Of a DNA stretch of 64,000 bases, positions 11,667 through 22,338 are shown piece by piece; position 1 is the stretch's first letter, and each line of letters opens with the position of its first letter. This DNA comes from Chlamydomonas sphaeroides. Taxonomy: Eukaryota > Chlorophyta > Chlorophyceae > Chlamydomonadales > Chlamydomonadaceae. The notes under the pieces are model-generated. The model was not told the origin of the DNA. It did no database searches and saw only the letters and a program-made list of their open reading frames with translations. The DNA lies in NCBI GenBank assembly GCA_001662425.1, contig BDDC01000261.1, positions 1 to 64,000 of the forward strand, given 5' to 3'. Both the position numbers and the translations under genes were made by a program.

Positions 11667-14600
11667 ATGCTCGCTCCTCTGCTAGTCGCGCTTCTCTGCT
11701 CTGCGTCTCTTCACACAGCCAATTCTGAGTATTTTCAGAGCACTTACATCAATGTAACTGATCAACCTTTCCCCGTGGAGAAACTATATGCGCCTTTGGA
11801 TTATGCCGTCGTGGGACAGCAGAAGGTACATGCACCGTTGCATGTTGTCTCGCGCTTGCAGGACAGTCCTGATGCTATTCGAGGCGCGGTAATATGCTTC
11901 TAGATTTATCACGGCATACTTGGAGCTCAGCGTGCCCTCTGCTCGCCCGCCGACTCCCATCCTCGGCCCTTCGCCCCTGGCACCAGCACGCGCGCCCTTT
12001 CTCCCAACCCCCGACCCCCAACCCATGTCACGGAGCATGCATAACGCCCTGCAACTCTCCTGCGCAGTGCGGTACTAGCTCGTTATGGAACAACATGGTT
12101 CAAAACCCTGTCATCAGCTGGGTCAGCCACATCAAGGTGAGCTCGCAGAGTGGAGGCTGTTGGGGCCCCGCAGGACAGCTGCTGGCGCCTGGCGCTCACG
12201 CCGTGCAGCTAGCCTCCAGCCCCTCCGCCGTCGCCTCTGTGCCCGAACGCTTTGTCGCCGCACGCGACAGCCAGCAGCATCCCGCGTCCTTGGCCACTGA
12301 GCGCCTACAGCCGCCGTCGCCAGCAACACAACACGCCAGCGCGCCCCACTCCTCGCGCGCCCGCCTGTACTCTTCGATCGCGTTGGATCACAGCTCCAAT
12401 TTACATCCGCCGCACAGCAGACGGCCGGCGTGCCTGCTGCCGACGGGGCCGGTCTGCCAGCGCGCGGCACTTCGCGGCGGGCCGGCCCCTGGCCCTCGGC
12501 CACTTGCGCAGCCGCAACAGAGGTCTCGGGGGGAACTGGCCACGTTTCTGGTGCTGGGGGATGAAAGATATCCCAGGCCGCCGCCGCAACGGCAGCAGCA
12601 GCTGCTGCATCGCCGGTAGTCGGCCCGCCCTGGTCGCGAGCTGGGACAGACAAGTCATCTGGTTGGACGCTGGGAGGCGGTTTGGACAGCTGCGGGACCG
12701 GGGGCAGGCGGTGGGGAGGGGGCTGGGGGCTGGGCTCCCTTGCGCAGGCGCCGCCGCGCGCCCCACGACATGCAGCTTAGTTGCCGCGCGGATTGCTGAG
12801 GCCCATCGCGTCGCTGACCGCGTGTTGCTGGCCCTTAGCTGGTCACATCCCTAGGGCACAGGCGCAGACGCCGCGCGGCGGCGGCCCTCAACCTCACTAC
12901 CTCATCCTGACCCGTGGCCCCTGCCGCTCCTGCCCATGCCCCCTGGCGGCCGGCCTCTTGTTCTCCTGCAGGAGCAAATGTGGTGGAACGGCGAGAACCC
13001 CAGAAGCACTCTGTGTGATAACCACGTGAGTGGGGGCACGGCCCCTGCAGCTCTGTTCATGTGGGCAACCCCAAGCCACGGCCATGGTGCTGGTGTCGGT
13101 GTGGTCTCGGGACCGGTTGCGCGCTTCAGCGCCCCGCCAGCCATCCTTCCTACGCCCTGCGCTGCACGCTGCGCCGCCCGCCGCCAACGCCGGACGTGGC
13201 GCTGGATGCGCCCATGCAGGGGCCAGGGGCCTCGTGCCGCTGCCGCTTTCCTGGGATGTGCCCTAGCTCCACTCCAACCCCCGCCTGACCAGCGCGCGGA
13301 GGGCACCAGCCTCGCGTCCACGCGCAAACTGCGCCAGGCCTCGCCGCGGTCGTAATCACGTGCCTTTTCGCCGCCTCCTGCTGGGCAGGTGACGGGCCTC
13401 CAGCACGCACCCAGGCACACGCGCGGCCCTAAATGTTAAACATGCTTCCCTTCCCCACGCCCTCCCTTCCCTCCTCCCTCTCCCCGCCTGCCCCAGGTTG
13501 AGGACTACCAGCGCGCGACCTCGCTGCAGCGGCTCCGCCGCAACCGCACCGACCTCATCATCGGTGGGTGCCGCCAGCCGCGGGGCTCGGGCGCGCGGCG
13601 GGTGGTGGCGAGCAGGGCGGACGCGGGGAGCAACGCTGGCCGCTGGTGTCCGCCACGGGTGCGCCGCTGGCAGCGCACATGGAGAGGGTCGGCAGCTTGT
13701 CGATAGGGCGGCCGTACGGCGCCATGGCGCCACACCAAGGGCTATGGAGAGCCCCGCTGCCTGCACAAACGGCCGCAACGGCCGCAACAGCCGCAACGGC
13801 CGCAACGGCCGCAACGAAGAGTGTGCAGCGGGCACCGCCATCGCGGGCTACGCAACATGCCTCGCCCTGGGCCCGCAGGCGATTGGTCCGCCACGTACTT
13901 CTCCTGCCTGTGCTGTCCGCTCTCGATGAAGATGCTGAACCCCAAGCTCAAGGTGGGCGGGGCGCACGGTCTGTGCGCTCCGCACGGCTGGTTTTAAGGG
14001 GCCCGGGTGGCGCGCGGGGCCGGCGCCATGCCCGCCCCAGGCCAGGTTGCGCCGGCGGCTTGTCGCACGCCTGCGGGCCTGCGGGCAGGCGGCTGGGGCA
14101 GCGCACCGGTGGGGCTGGCCTGCACGGCCCTCTGTGTGGCCTGCAGGGGCGAGTGCGTTCTGGCCCGGTGGGCGGGTGCGTCATGTCCCCATGCTCGCGC
14201 AGCCGTCCACAACCAGGCCAGCGAGAGCCCTGGTCCCCTCTCGCCCTGCCTGGCGCCGCAGATCATCGTCATCCTGCGCGACCCCATCCAGCGCTCGCTC
14301 AGCCGCTTCCTGGAGCAGCGCCGCTCCGCCACGCTGCCGTATCACAAGCTGGTGCGCGGCCGGGGAGGGCGTGTGGGAGGCGAGGCCGTGCCGCGACCGG
14401 AGGGTGTGCCACACAAGGCGGCTCGCAAGGGTTCATGGGCGCGGGCGACGGGGCTGTCGTCGCTCGGCTGCCTCCGCCGAGGCGCGCTGCTCGCGCGGCG
14501 GCGGGCGGCCGCTCCGCGACACGCACCCGGCGGCCGGGGCCCTAGCGCGCATGAGCCGCCGGAGCCGCGGGCAGGGCGCCCACCTCGGCGACGCTCTCCA

Positions 14601-16260
14601 TGGCGCCTTGGGGGTACGGGACCGTGGTGCGCGTGGTGCCGTGCCGTGCCCCAACCCCCAAGCTAGGGCGTTCGCTCTCATCCTCCAACATCTCCGCATT
14701 AGTCCCTCTTGCTCGGCGAACTGCTACCCCAATAGAATTAGCATTTGGCGGAGCGCGAGGCTGTCCGGCTGATCCCCTGGAGCCGAGCCACGGCCCTAGC
14801 GGCCCGCGGGGGGCAGGGCACAGCCACGCGCCTGCACCGCCGGGCCCCGCCAAGAAGTGGACGCAGGGTTTGAGACGCGCGCCGACCCTGCCGACGCCAG
14901 CTGCCGGCAGTCCGCAACAGTCCGAACACATGCGCCTTAAGATGATCTCCGTGCCCTTGCGTCACGGTGCCGTGCAATGCCACACCCTGCCGCATACCCT
15001 GCCGGACGCTGCCGTATCCTGCCAACTCCACCGTACCCCAGGTCGCCAACCACACCTTTGCGTCGTGGGTGGACCTGGAGCTGGGCGAAATCAACAGCTG
15101 CCTGCACCGCGCCAGCTTCTTCAAGTTGCCGGGCAGCGTGCCGGCCGCGCCGGGCGGCTTCGTGGGCTGGGGCCTCGGGCTGAGCATGGGCGCGTGGATG
15201 GAGATGCAGTGCTACACGCGCAACAGTGAGTGCGCCGGGCTCGCTGCGCTGCGGCAGGTCGGTGGCGAGGCTGCGTATGCTCGTGACGCTGACTCCTCGC
15301 TTCCCCACGCGCTCCGCAGACATCATCGGTTGGAGCGTGTACGACGGCTTTGTTGAGAACTGGTTGGCGCACTTCGGCAAGGACAATGTGGGTCGTGGGT
15401 CGGCGGGACCCTAAACAGCCCATTCATTGGTTGCAAACGCAAGGTATTCGCACACCGGCGCTCTGCGTGCTCGCGCGCTGAGGACAACGCGTGTCGCCGC
15501 TCTATATGAAACCGTACCCTTACCGCTTCACCACATCGTGTCTCATCCTTGCACATGTGTTGTGGTCGTCCAGGTGCTGGTGCTGTACACGGAGCAGATG
15601 GCGGAGCAGCCCATGGAGGTCATCAAGCGGGTCGAGTCGTACGTGGGCGCGCCGCCGCACAAGTACGACGAAACCCGGGCCAAGATGGTTTTCAACAGCC
15701 GCGAGTGCTACGTAAGTACGGCACCGTAGCTGCGGTTGCGGTGCTGGCTGGCTGGCACCTTAACGACAGAAACGCACACGGCGCTGCCGTGCAGGGGGTA
15801 CTCCCTGGCTAGCGCCCCAGGGGTTTGCATGCCAGGCCTTGGCAAGAGCAGCTACTGGGGCTTGGCGTCGAGGCCGTGCACGCGCACCGAGCCGCTACCG
15901 GCCAACGAGCCCGAACTGCGCGCCGCCATGCCGTGCGCTCGTGCGTTACCCTATGCATGCAAAGCTGGAAGCGCGCCTGGAAGCCGCATGGCGAAGCGCG
16001 GCCGCCTGCCTGACACGAACCCTCCCTTCCTCTCCCCCATCCGCCTTGTCCTCCTTCAGAGCTGGAAGTGCGCCAAGGCGCAAGGCGAGGTGCGGCCCGT
16101 GGCGCAGCTGGCCAACGTCACGGACGGCGACGGGCCCTTCTCCGTGGCGATCAGCCGGCTGACGGCGTTCTTCAAGCCCCACATGCAGCGCATCTTCGCG
16201 TTCGCCGACCAGGGGGCCATCGCGCAGCCGCCGGCCGAGTGGCGCACTACATATGCGTAG
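11667..16260 (+). CDS. Sulfotransferase (PAPS-dependent), secretory pathway
   Basis: Transfers sulfate from PAPS to a glycan or small molecule, probably in the Golgi. Exons 11667-11888, 12068-12136, 12972-13025, 13497-13563, 13879-13952, 14262-14351, 15042-15225, 15320-15387, 15574-15711 and 16060-16260 join in phase to 388 residues. The N-terminus MLAPLLVALLCSASLHTA is a signal peptide or anchor. The 5'-phosphosulfate loop is CGTSSLWNNM at residue ~75, and the 3'-phosphate motif is RDPIQRSLSRF in exon 6. GDWSATYFSCLCCP and LVLYTEQMAEQPMEVIKRVE are typical of the fold. Two weak points remain. The loop normally reads PKCGT, but here exon 1 ends IRGA, so a small exon may be missing in intron 1 (11889-12067). 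Introns are long relative to exons. The upstream neighbour is non-coding; the downstream gene PRP3 is convergent. Confidence 0.85.
13771..13820. repeat. CGGCCGCAA nonamer array in an intron
   Basis: About five imperfect copies of a 9-base unit lie in the intron between exons 4 and 5 of the sulfotransferase. Because 9 is a multiple of three, the region reads as a poly-(Ala-Thr) or Asn-Gly-Arg frame, which should not be taken as protein. Confidence 0.8.
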
Positions 16261-17724
16261 GGCGGGGGCCGAGGGAGCCATGGAGCGGCGGCAGGGCCAG
16301 GCAGGCGGCGCTGTCTGGTGATTGGCTCTGTTGTATGCGCGGGCTTGAATGCCAGCGACGGCAGCGCGGGGGCAGAGATGTGCGGGGCCAGGAGCAGGGC
16401 CCCTGCCGCGTGGGGCTGCATGCGCTGCAAAGTGTTGAGTACCGCCGGCCCCTGCGGGCCATGCTCGCTGCAGCAGTGTGCTGCAAACGGCTGAGGCTGG
16501 CACTGTGCACTTGTCCACCACCCAGCACCTGGTGGCGGGCGGCGTTGCTGTCCACCATGCCTGTACGTGTACGCACGGCGGACGCAGGGGCTGCGTGGAG
16601 TCGCTGTACTGTCATCTCTGCGAGGCCGCGCGCGGGCGGGAGAGGCGGCGGGCATTGCGCGCTGCGGCTGGGCCACGCGCCGTGGCCTTGGCTGGGGTGG
16701 CGCGCTGATCTACGTCGGGCCCGCCTCAGCAACGTCGTTGCGTGGCTCCGGTAGACGGAGGCACCAAGTAAGGGGAAATAGCTGGGTATGAGCCTGGGTG
16801 CGAGTCTTGGCTATGCGCGTGTGGCAGGGTGCGGCAGGGCGGGTAACAGGTGTCGTACTGCTTGGTGAGGCGCACAGTGGATACCTTGGATTTGATGCAG
16901 AGAAACGCAAGATGCATGACGCAAGCAAGCGACCCATACATCGGCGGACGGGGGGTCGGTGCAGTAGTAGGCATGGATTTAAGTCGGCTGATTCACATTG
17001 TGGGGTGATGCGCTGGAGGGGGCACCAGCTGTGAGGATGCAACGTTGCGTTTCGCACCGCTAAGCCCCAGCACCGGTACCGCCGGGGCAGATGTATTACT
17101 GGGCACACGTATAACTTGCGTTACGAAAAAGTCTGCACATTTGCAGGTGGGGGATTGCGGCCGGGCGAGAACAAAGGCTGGGACCAGGAGGCCGCGGCTG
17201 CTGGGTACGGCCCTTCATTGGCGAACCTGCGAGCACGGCCCGCAGAGCGTATCCTGGGCCTGGGCTCTGAATCAGTTTGCGAAAAGCACGCGGCATAGCG
17301 TTGCCGCGGGGACGTCTGGGCGGGCCTTACACCGCCACGGCCAGCGGGCCCGGCAAGGTGCAGGATGGCACACGCCGCGGCCCCGGGCCGCTGGTGTGCA
17401 GCCACCTGCCGCGGCTCCGCGACAAGTGCCCCCAGGGCGTGTCGCGGAGCACGTCGCGAGGGCCAGAGCGTGGGTCGAGCGCAGTGGCACTCAGGCGACA
17501 AAGCGACCTGGAGCAGAGACCACCCACCCGCAGCCCCTGCGCTCTTTAGTCTGCCCCGCCGGCAGGCCCTGCAGTCCGCCCACACACGCTCCGACACGAC
17601 CTCCGCTCCCACGGATCGCGCACGCCTGCCCCCCGCCCCCCACTGTCGCGGACCGCTACGCCGTGCACGTAACCCCCAGCCCAAGCGCCGGCGCGGCCAA
17701 GCCACCGGGTCCGGCGGTAGCCGC
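16261..17724. other. Convergent intergenic region
   Basis: Lies between the stop codons of the sulfotransferase (+) and PRP3 (-), so it should hold both 3' UTRs. No coding frame is supported. A minus-strand TGTAA, the usual volvocine polyadenylation signal, lies at 17331-17327, about 395 bases after the PRP3 stop. Confidence 0.55.
17327..17331 (-). terminator. Candidate TGTAA polyadenylation signal for PRP3
   Basis: The plus strand reads TTACA. TGTAA is the established volvocine polyadenylation signal. The distance to the PRP3 stop, ~395 bases, is plausible for a 3' UTR, but a pentamer occurs often by chance. Confidence 0.3.
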
Positions 17725-20700
17725 TCACAGCGTGTAGGCCACGCTCTCGCCCTCGGTCGCCGCCGCGGCCGCGTCCCAGTAGTGCGGCACTCCGGCGTCC
17801 TCCAGCAGCTGCCGGCCGGCGCCCGCGGAGCGGACCGTCTCGATGCGGAAGGCCCCGAACGAGCGGCGCAGCACGGTGCCCTGCCACACCTGCGGGGGAG
17901 GCGGCGCATGGTGCGGGGGGGGGGGCAGGGCACCGAGTCGGGCGGCGCGGCTCGTGACGGCTCGTCAGCGCACCACCCAGCAGCCCAGCCCAGCCCAGAC
18001 ACGGCGGGCGCCTGGCGCCCAGTGCTCACCAGCGTGCATATGTTGGGCGGCGGCGCCTCCTCCTCGTCCTCGTCCTCGTCGTGCATGGCCGCGTCCGGCC
18101 CCGACCGCCCGTGCGCGGGCGCGGAGGACCAGTCGATGCGGCGCATCATGAGCTTCAGGTACCTGCGGCGCAGTGGCGGCGGCAGCAGGGCGCACTGGCT
18201 CGCTGGCTGCAGCAGCGCCGCGCTGGCATGTTCGGCAACGCAGGCACGGCCGATGCTGCGAGATGAGCGGCTGGGCCTTGCATGCGGCTCACCGCTTTGT
18301 GGCCTTCTCCACGCCCTCCACCACCACCAAGCAGAAGTCGTCCGAGACCACGCACAGGCCTGCGGCGCAAGACAGCGTAAAGCAGCGCCGACAAGAACAC
18401 GCGCGCGTCTAGCGTCAGCGGCCCCCTAGCTAGCTGAGTGCGTACCCTGCCGACTCCTGCACGCGCCGGCGCCCCTCGCACCTGTCATGTGGTTCTCGCG
18501 CGCGTTGGCGTCCACCTTGAACTTGTGCTGGTTGTCCGTCAGCCGGCCCACCCGGTACACCGAGCAGATGACGTCCACGCCAGCTGCGGCCGCGGCGGCG
18601 GCGGCAGCCGCCGCGGCCGCCGCAGCGCCGCGGCCGCCGCGACCGCCCACCTCCGCGGCGCCCGTCTCGACGGCTGTCGCGCCAAAGAGCTTCTTCATCT
18701 TCTTCTCGCGCCGCTCGGCGGGCGTGAGCTTGCGAGCGAGGTTGCGGTCGTCGTGCGCCGCCTGCGAGCACCGATGCGCGTGTGGTCGGTGTTCTCGCAC
18801 GGCCGCGCCAGGCCTGCACGATGCCGCCTCCAGACGCACCCCGCGGCACGCAGCCCTCCCAACTGACAACTGCCGACAGCACTCGGGCCCGGCTTGAACA
18901 GCCCCGCGGCATGTGCGGCGCGCACCCTCTGCCCGGCCCGGCTGGAACAGCCGCGCGCCACTTGCCTGCCGCTCCGCCATCTGCTTCCGGACCTCCTTCT
19001 CCACGGCGGTGGGGTCCAGCGCCGCGTCCGTGCCCAGCACGCGGTGCAGGTTGGCGATGCGGACCTTGGGCTTGGGCGGCTCCAGCAGGCCTGGCGGCAG
19101 CGGGACGCGCGGGTTGGGGTTCTGCTTGCAAGCCCGCACAGATATACCAAAGAGAACTGGAGGTATCAATGGGCATGCGCACCCGCAGCAGGCCGGGCCG
19201 GGCGCTGCAAGCAAGCCGCAGGGACCGGGTGCGCCGACAGCAGGCTTGGGGAGAGGCGGCCGAGGCCCAAGGGCGCTCAGGAGGCCAGGAGTTGCAGAGC
19301 GGCCAAGCCATGCCCCATCCGCACCCACCCTGGCGGATGAGCTCCTGCTTCTCCTTGTCCCTCGCCAGGCGCCGCTGCACGGCAGGGGACGACAGGGTGC
19401 ATTGCAGAGCGTAAACAGTGGTGGCGCGCATCCGTTTCATCTCGTTCTTTGCGCGGTAGGGGCGCGGGGCGTCAGGGCTGAATGCCACCGCGCTCCAGGC
19501 AGGGCCCCGGACAACTCATAGCAGCTCGGGCGCAGCAGCAGATCGCGGGTGCGGAATCGCACCTGCGTCCGCAGCTTCTTGAGCTCCTTCTGCGTCAGCT
19601 TTAGCGGCTGGGGCGGCGGCGCCGGCGCCTCGGCGGGCGGGTCGAGCGGCACCGGGTGCTCCACGTAGATGGTGAGCTGCGGGGGCGAAGCGGCGAAAGC
19701 GGCCCACTCAGTTGCGGCTTGGGTCCACTCCGCGCATACAGCTCACTCACCCGCGCCTCCTTGAGCTGAAAGGGACCCAGCCGTCCCGCCGCCGCCTCCG
19801 CCGCCGCCGCGCTCGCGGCACGGTCCGCTGCCGCCAGCGCCGCAGCGCGCTCTGCCCGCTGCACGTCCGTGGGCGGCGCCGGCGGGGGCCGCGCGGCGGC
19901 GCCGTCGGGCCCCGCCTCCGCCATGTCTGCGTCGCCGTTTACGTCCCCATCAGCCGACGGCAGCGCCGGCGGCAGCACGTCCGCGGGTAGCTCGGGCACA
20001 TCCTGGTTGGTGGCGCCATGCCGCGTGGTAGGTGCGTCAATGTCACGCGCGTCGCAAGGCAGGGGCGGCGAGGCGACAAGGTCCCGTCCAGCCACCCTGC
20101 ACCACGCCACGGCCAGCCCACCTGCTCCAGCGACGCGTGCGCCAGCAGGCCGCGGTCCCACCATTCCACCGCCGGCGCAAGCTCCGCCTGCAGGCGGCAG
20201 GCACACGGTACAAGCGCCGCCGCCGCACCCAAGGTCACGCGCACGCCACGCCGCGACCAAGGCGGCACCATAGCTCACGGACAGGGCCAGTGGGTGAAAA
20301 CGGCACAGGCGCGCTGCGCTGCGGTGCGGTTGGCCGACTGGGCGGACGAGGCAGGGCACTGCAGCGTGCGACAGCGCACCTCAGGGGCGGGCGTGGACTC
20401 CCGCGACGGCTCCCTCTGGCCCAGCGGCACCAGGTTGGCGTCCATGCCCGCGGCGCCGCCGAAGTGCAGGCGGCTGGGCGCGCCCAGCGGCCCGCTCACG
20501 CGGGGCACGCCGCGGCGGTACGCCGAGGAGCCCAGGTGCGCCTTGAGCCTGCGCCACAGGGTCGGGGAAGGGCGGGCGGGCGCTGGGGGCGAGGCGGCCT
20601 GATGTGTGTCGCTGCAGGCGCCATGCAAACGGGACCAGACAGCGGAGGGGCGCTGGCCGCGCCTACACGGTGAGGCCAGAACAGCGCGGCGGGGAAGCGA

Positions 20701-22122
20701 GGCTGCTTTGGTTGGGCGGCCGGGGCTCTGGGGCCGCGGGGGCCCCACCTGAATAGCTCGGCGTCGCGCTCAAAGCGGCCCTGCTGCACGAAGTCAAAGC
20801 CGCCCTTGCGGCGGCGGTCCCCGCGCCGGCCCACGGCGCCGCCCGCGAGCGCCGGGTCGAAGAACGGGTCGTTCTCCTCCTCGGCCGGGATGGCCGGCGG
20901 CGGCACGAGCGGCGGAGGCAGCATGCTGGCGATGCCACTGGCCTGAAGGGCGCGGGAAGGGCAGGGAGCAGGCAGTTGCGTTTGTGCGAGAGGCACACCC
21001 GCACAGCCAGCGTGCTCCCGTGTGAAGTAGGACAGAACCCCACACGCGGCACAGCACGCCCCGGGTAGAGTGGCGCGTTGGCCGTGCGCGGAGGGGATGC
21101 GGTTAAATGCGCCAGTGCGGAAGCGAAGCCCAGCCTGCCCCGAGCAGCGCGTCGTAGCGCGTCGGCCGTGCGGAGAGGGGATGCGGTTGGATGCACAGCC
21201 AGCGTGTGCAGGGACGCCGGCTCGTGGTCAGGCAGGCCCCCGGCCAGCCGTACCTTTCCAATCAGCGACGACGTAGCCCCGCCGACCGCAGCAGCGGCGG
21301 CCGCCGGCCCAAGCCCAAGCAGCGGCCGCGGTGGCGCAGCGCCTGGAGCTGCAGTGCGCCGGAACAGCAGGCATGGCGAAGAGCAGGATGGTCAGAGCGC
21401 CAGGTTGGGTTTGGTGGAATTGCATTCTTGCGCGGTTGTTGCCCACCTGACGGCACCAGCGTAGCCGCCGGCGCTCCATTCGCTCCTGATGCTGCCGCAG
21501 GAACCTTAGCTGCCAGCTGCGGCAGCCGCGACTTGAGCTTTTCTTGGATCTCTTTCTGCAGCTGCAGCGCCTTCTTTGCCTTCTCCAGAGCCTCCAGGTT
21601 CAGCGAGGGACGCGCGCCAGGCACTGCTCCAGGTGCGCCTGACGGCGCAACGGCGCCGGCTGGCAGCTTCTGCAGTGCGGCTGCGGCAGCCGCAGCAACT
21701 GCGGCAGCAGCGCTCGCGGGCAGCAAAGCGCCTGGCACGCCCGCGGCTGAAGGCACGCCCGCAACCGCCCCAGCTGAGGGTGGTGCGTATTTAGCAGCAA
21801 CGGCTGCTGCTAGCGCTGCCGCAGCGGCTGCGTTGGGCACGCCCGGCACAGGGGCGAGCGGGGCCGCTGCCGGCGGGGCGGACTCCCACCTGCGACAGCA
21901 CACAGGGTGAGTTCTGCATGTTTCTCGCATCCCCCCTTCCTGCCTGCCTTATCAAGCAGCGACGCGGCAGAGCGCAGAGCATCCTCTTCAAGGACTCGCG
22001 AGGCGTGCCGGATCGCCAGGATGCAGTAGGCAAGAGCTGCGCGGATAGCCGCATGCGCACCTGCCCCGCTTGGGAGCTGGCGCAGTCCCATCCGCTGTGC
22101 CATCGGCGGGCCGCTTGTCCAT
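17725..22122 (-). CDS. PRP3: U4/U6 small nuclear ribonucleoprotein PRP3
   Basis: PRP3 binds U4/U6 snRNA in the tri-snRNP and is needed for spliceosome assembly in the nucleus. Fourteen exons (minus): 22061-22122, 21447-21889, 21254-21348, 20749-20942, 20380-20548, 20122-20187, 19751-20002, 19563-19676, 19329-19374, 18966-19090, 18482-18761, 18293-18359, 18030-18162 and 17725-17889. They close in phase to 736 residues. The start MDKRPADGTADG with KRGRWE was chosen because the donor after it restores phase. Diagnostic PRP3 blocks are LEALEKAKKALQLQKEIQ, ENDPFFDPAL, AVEWWDRG, YVEHPVPLDPP, KLTQKELKKLR, KVRIANLHRVLGTDAALDP, ARKLTPAERREKKMKKL and SVYRVGRLTDNQHKFKV, then the C-terminal DUF1115 part (LMMRRIDW; VWQGTVLRRSFG; HYWD). 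No N-terminal PWI domain is seen. Oddities are a long poly-alanine run inside the core and a GC-AG intron at 18762-18965. Confidence 0.93.
18587..18640 (-). repeat. GCC/GCG run encoding poly-alanine in PRP3
   Basis: About fifteen consecutive alanine codons, flanked by a Gly/Arg-rich stretch, are inserted in exon 11 of PRP3 between KKMKKLFG and VICSVYRV. In other eukaryotes these two blocks are separated by only a short linker. Confidence 0.85.
21021..21195 (+). repeat. Dispersed repeat family 2, copy in a PRP3 intron
   Basis: GAAGTAGGACAGAACCCCAC, then CACGCGGCAC, GGCCGTGCGC and ATGCGCCAGTGC, matches 45229-45352 in the same order and orientation. Here the second half is duplicated: CGTCGGCCGTGCGGAGAGG with GGATGCGGTTGGATGC recurs at about 21152-21195. 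It sits between exons 3 and 4 of PRP3 and is removed as intron. Confidence 0.7.
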
Positions 22123-22338
22123 TCTGGTGCGCGCAGCAAAGACTGCTAACGCGACATCGCCTGCAAGTCTTGCAACGCTGGTTTGAAGGTTGCGTAACTA
22201 GGTGCTATTGAATGCAGTCGCCCCGAAGGCTGCGTCTCCCCAAGGGCAAATTGTACGGGCATGGGGCGACCTTGGGGAGAGTCGAGCCACCACAGCAGAC
22301 CTGGTCCTGTCCCTAGTCGTGATAGATAGCTTGTCAAA
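22123..22338. promoter_or_regulatory. Divergent promoter region between PRP3 and plastid uL6
   Basis: Only 216 bases separate the start codons of PRP3 (-) and plastid ribosomal protein uL6 (+). Both 5' UTRs and both core promoters must therefore share this space. Composition is lower in GC than the neighbouring exons. I see no convincing TATA box. Confidence 0.55.
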
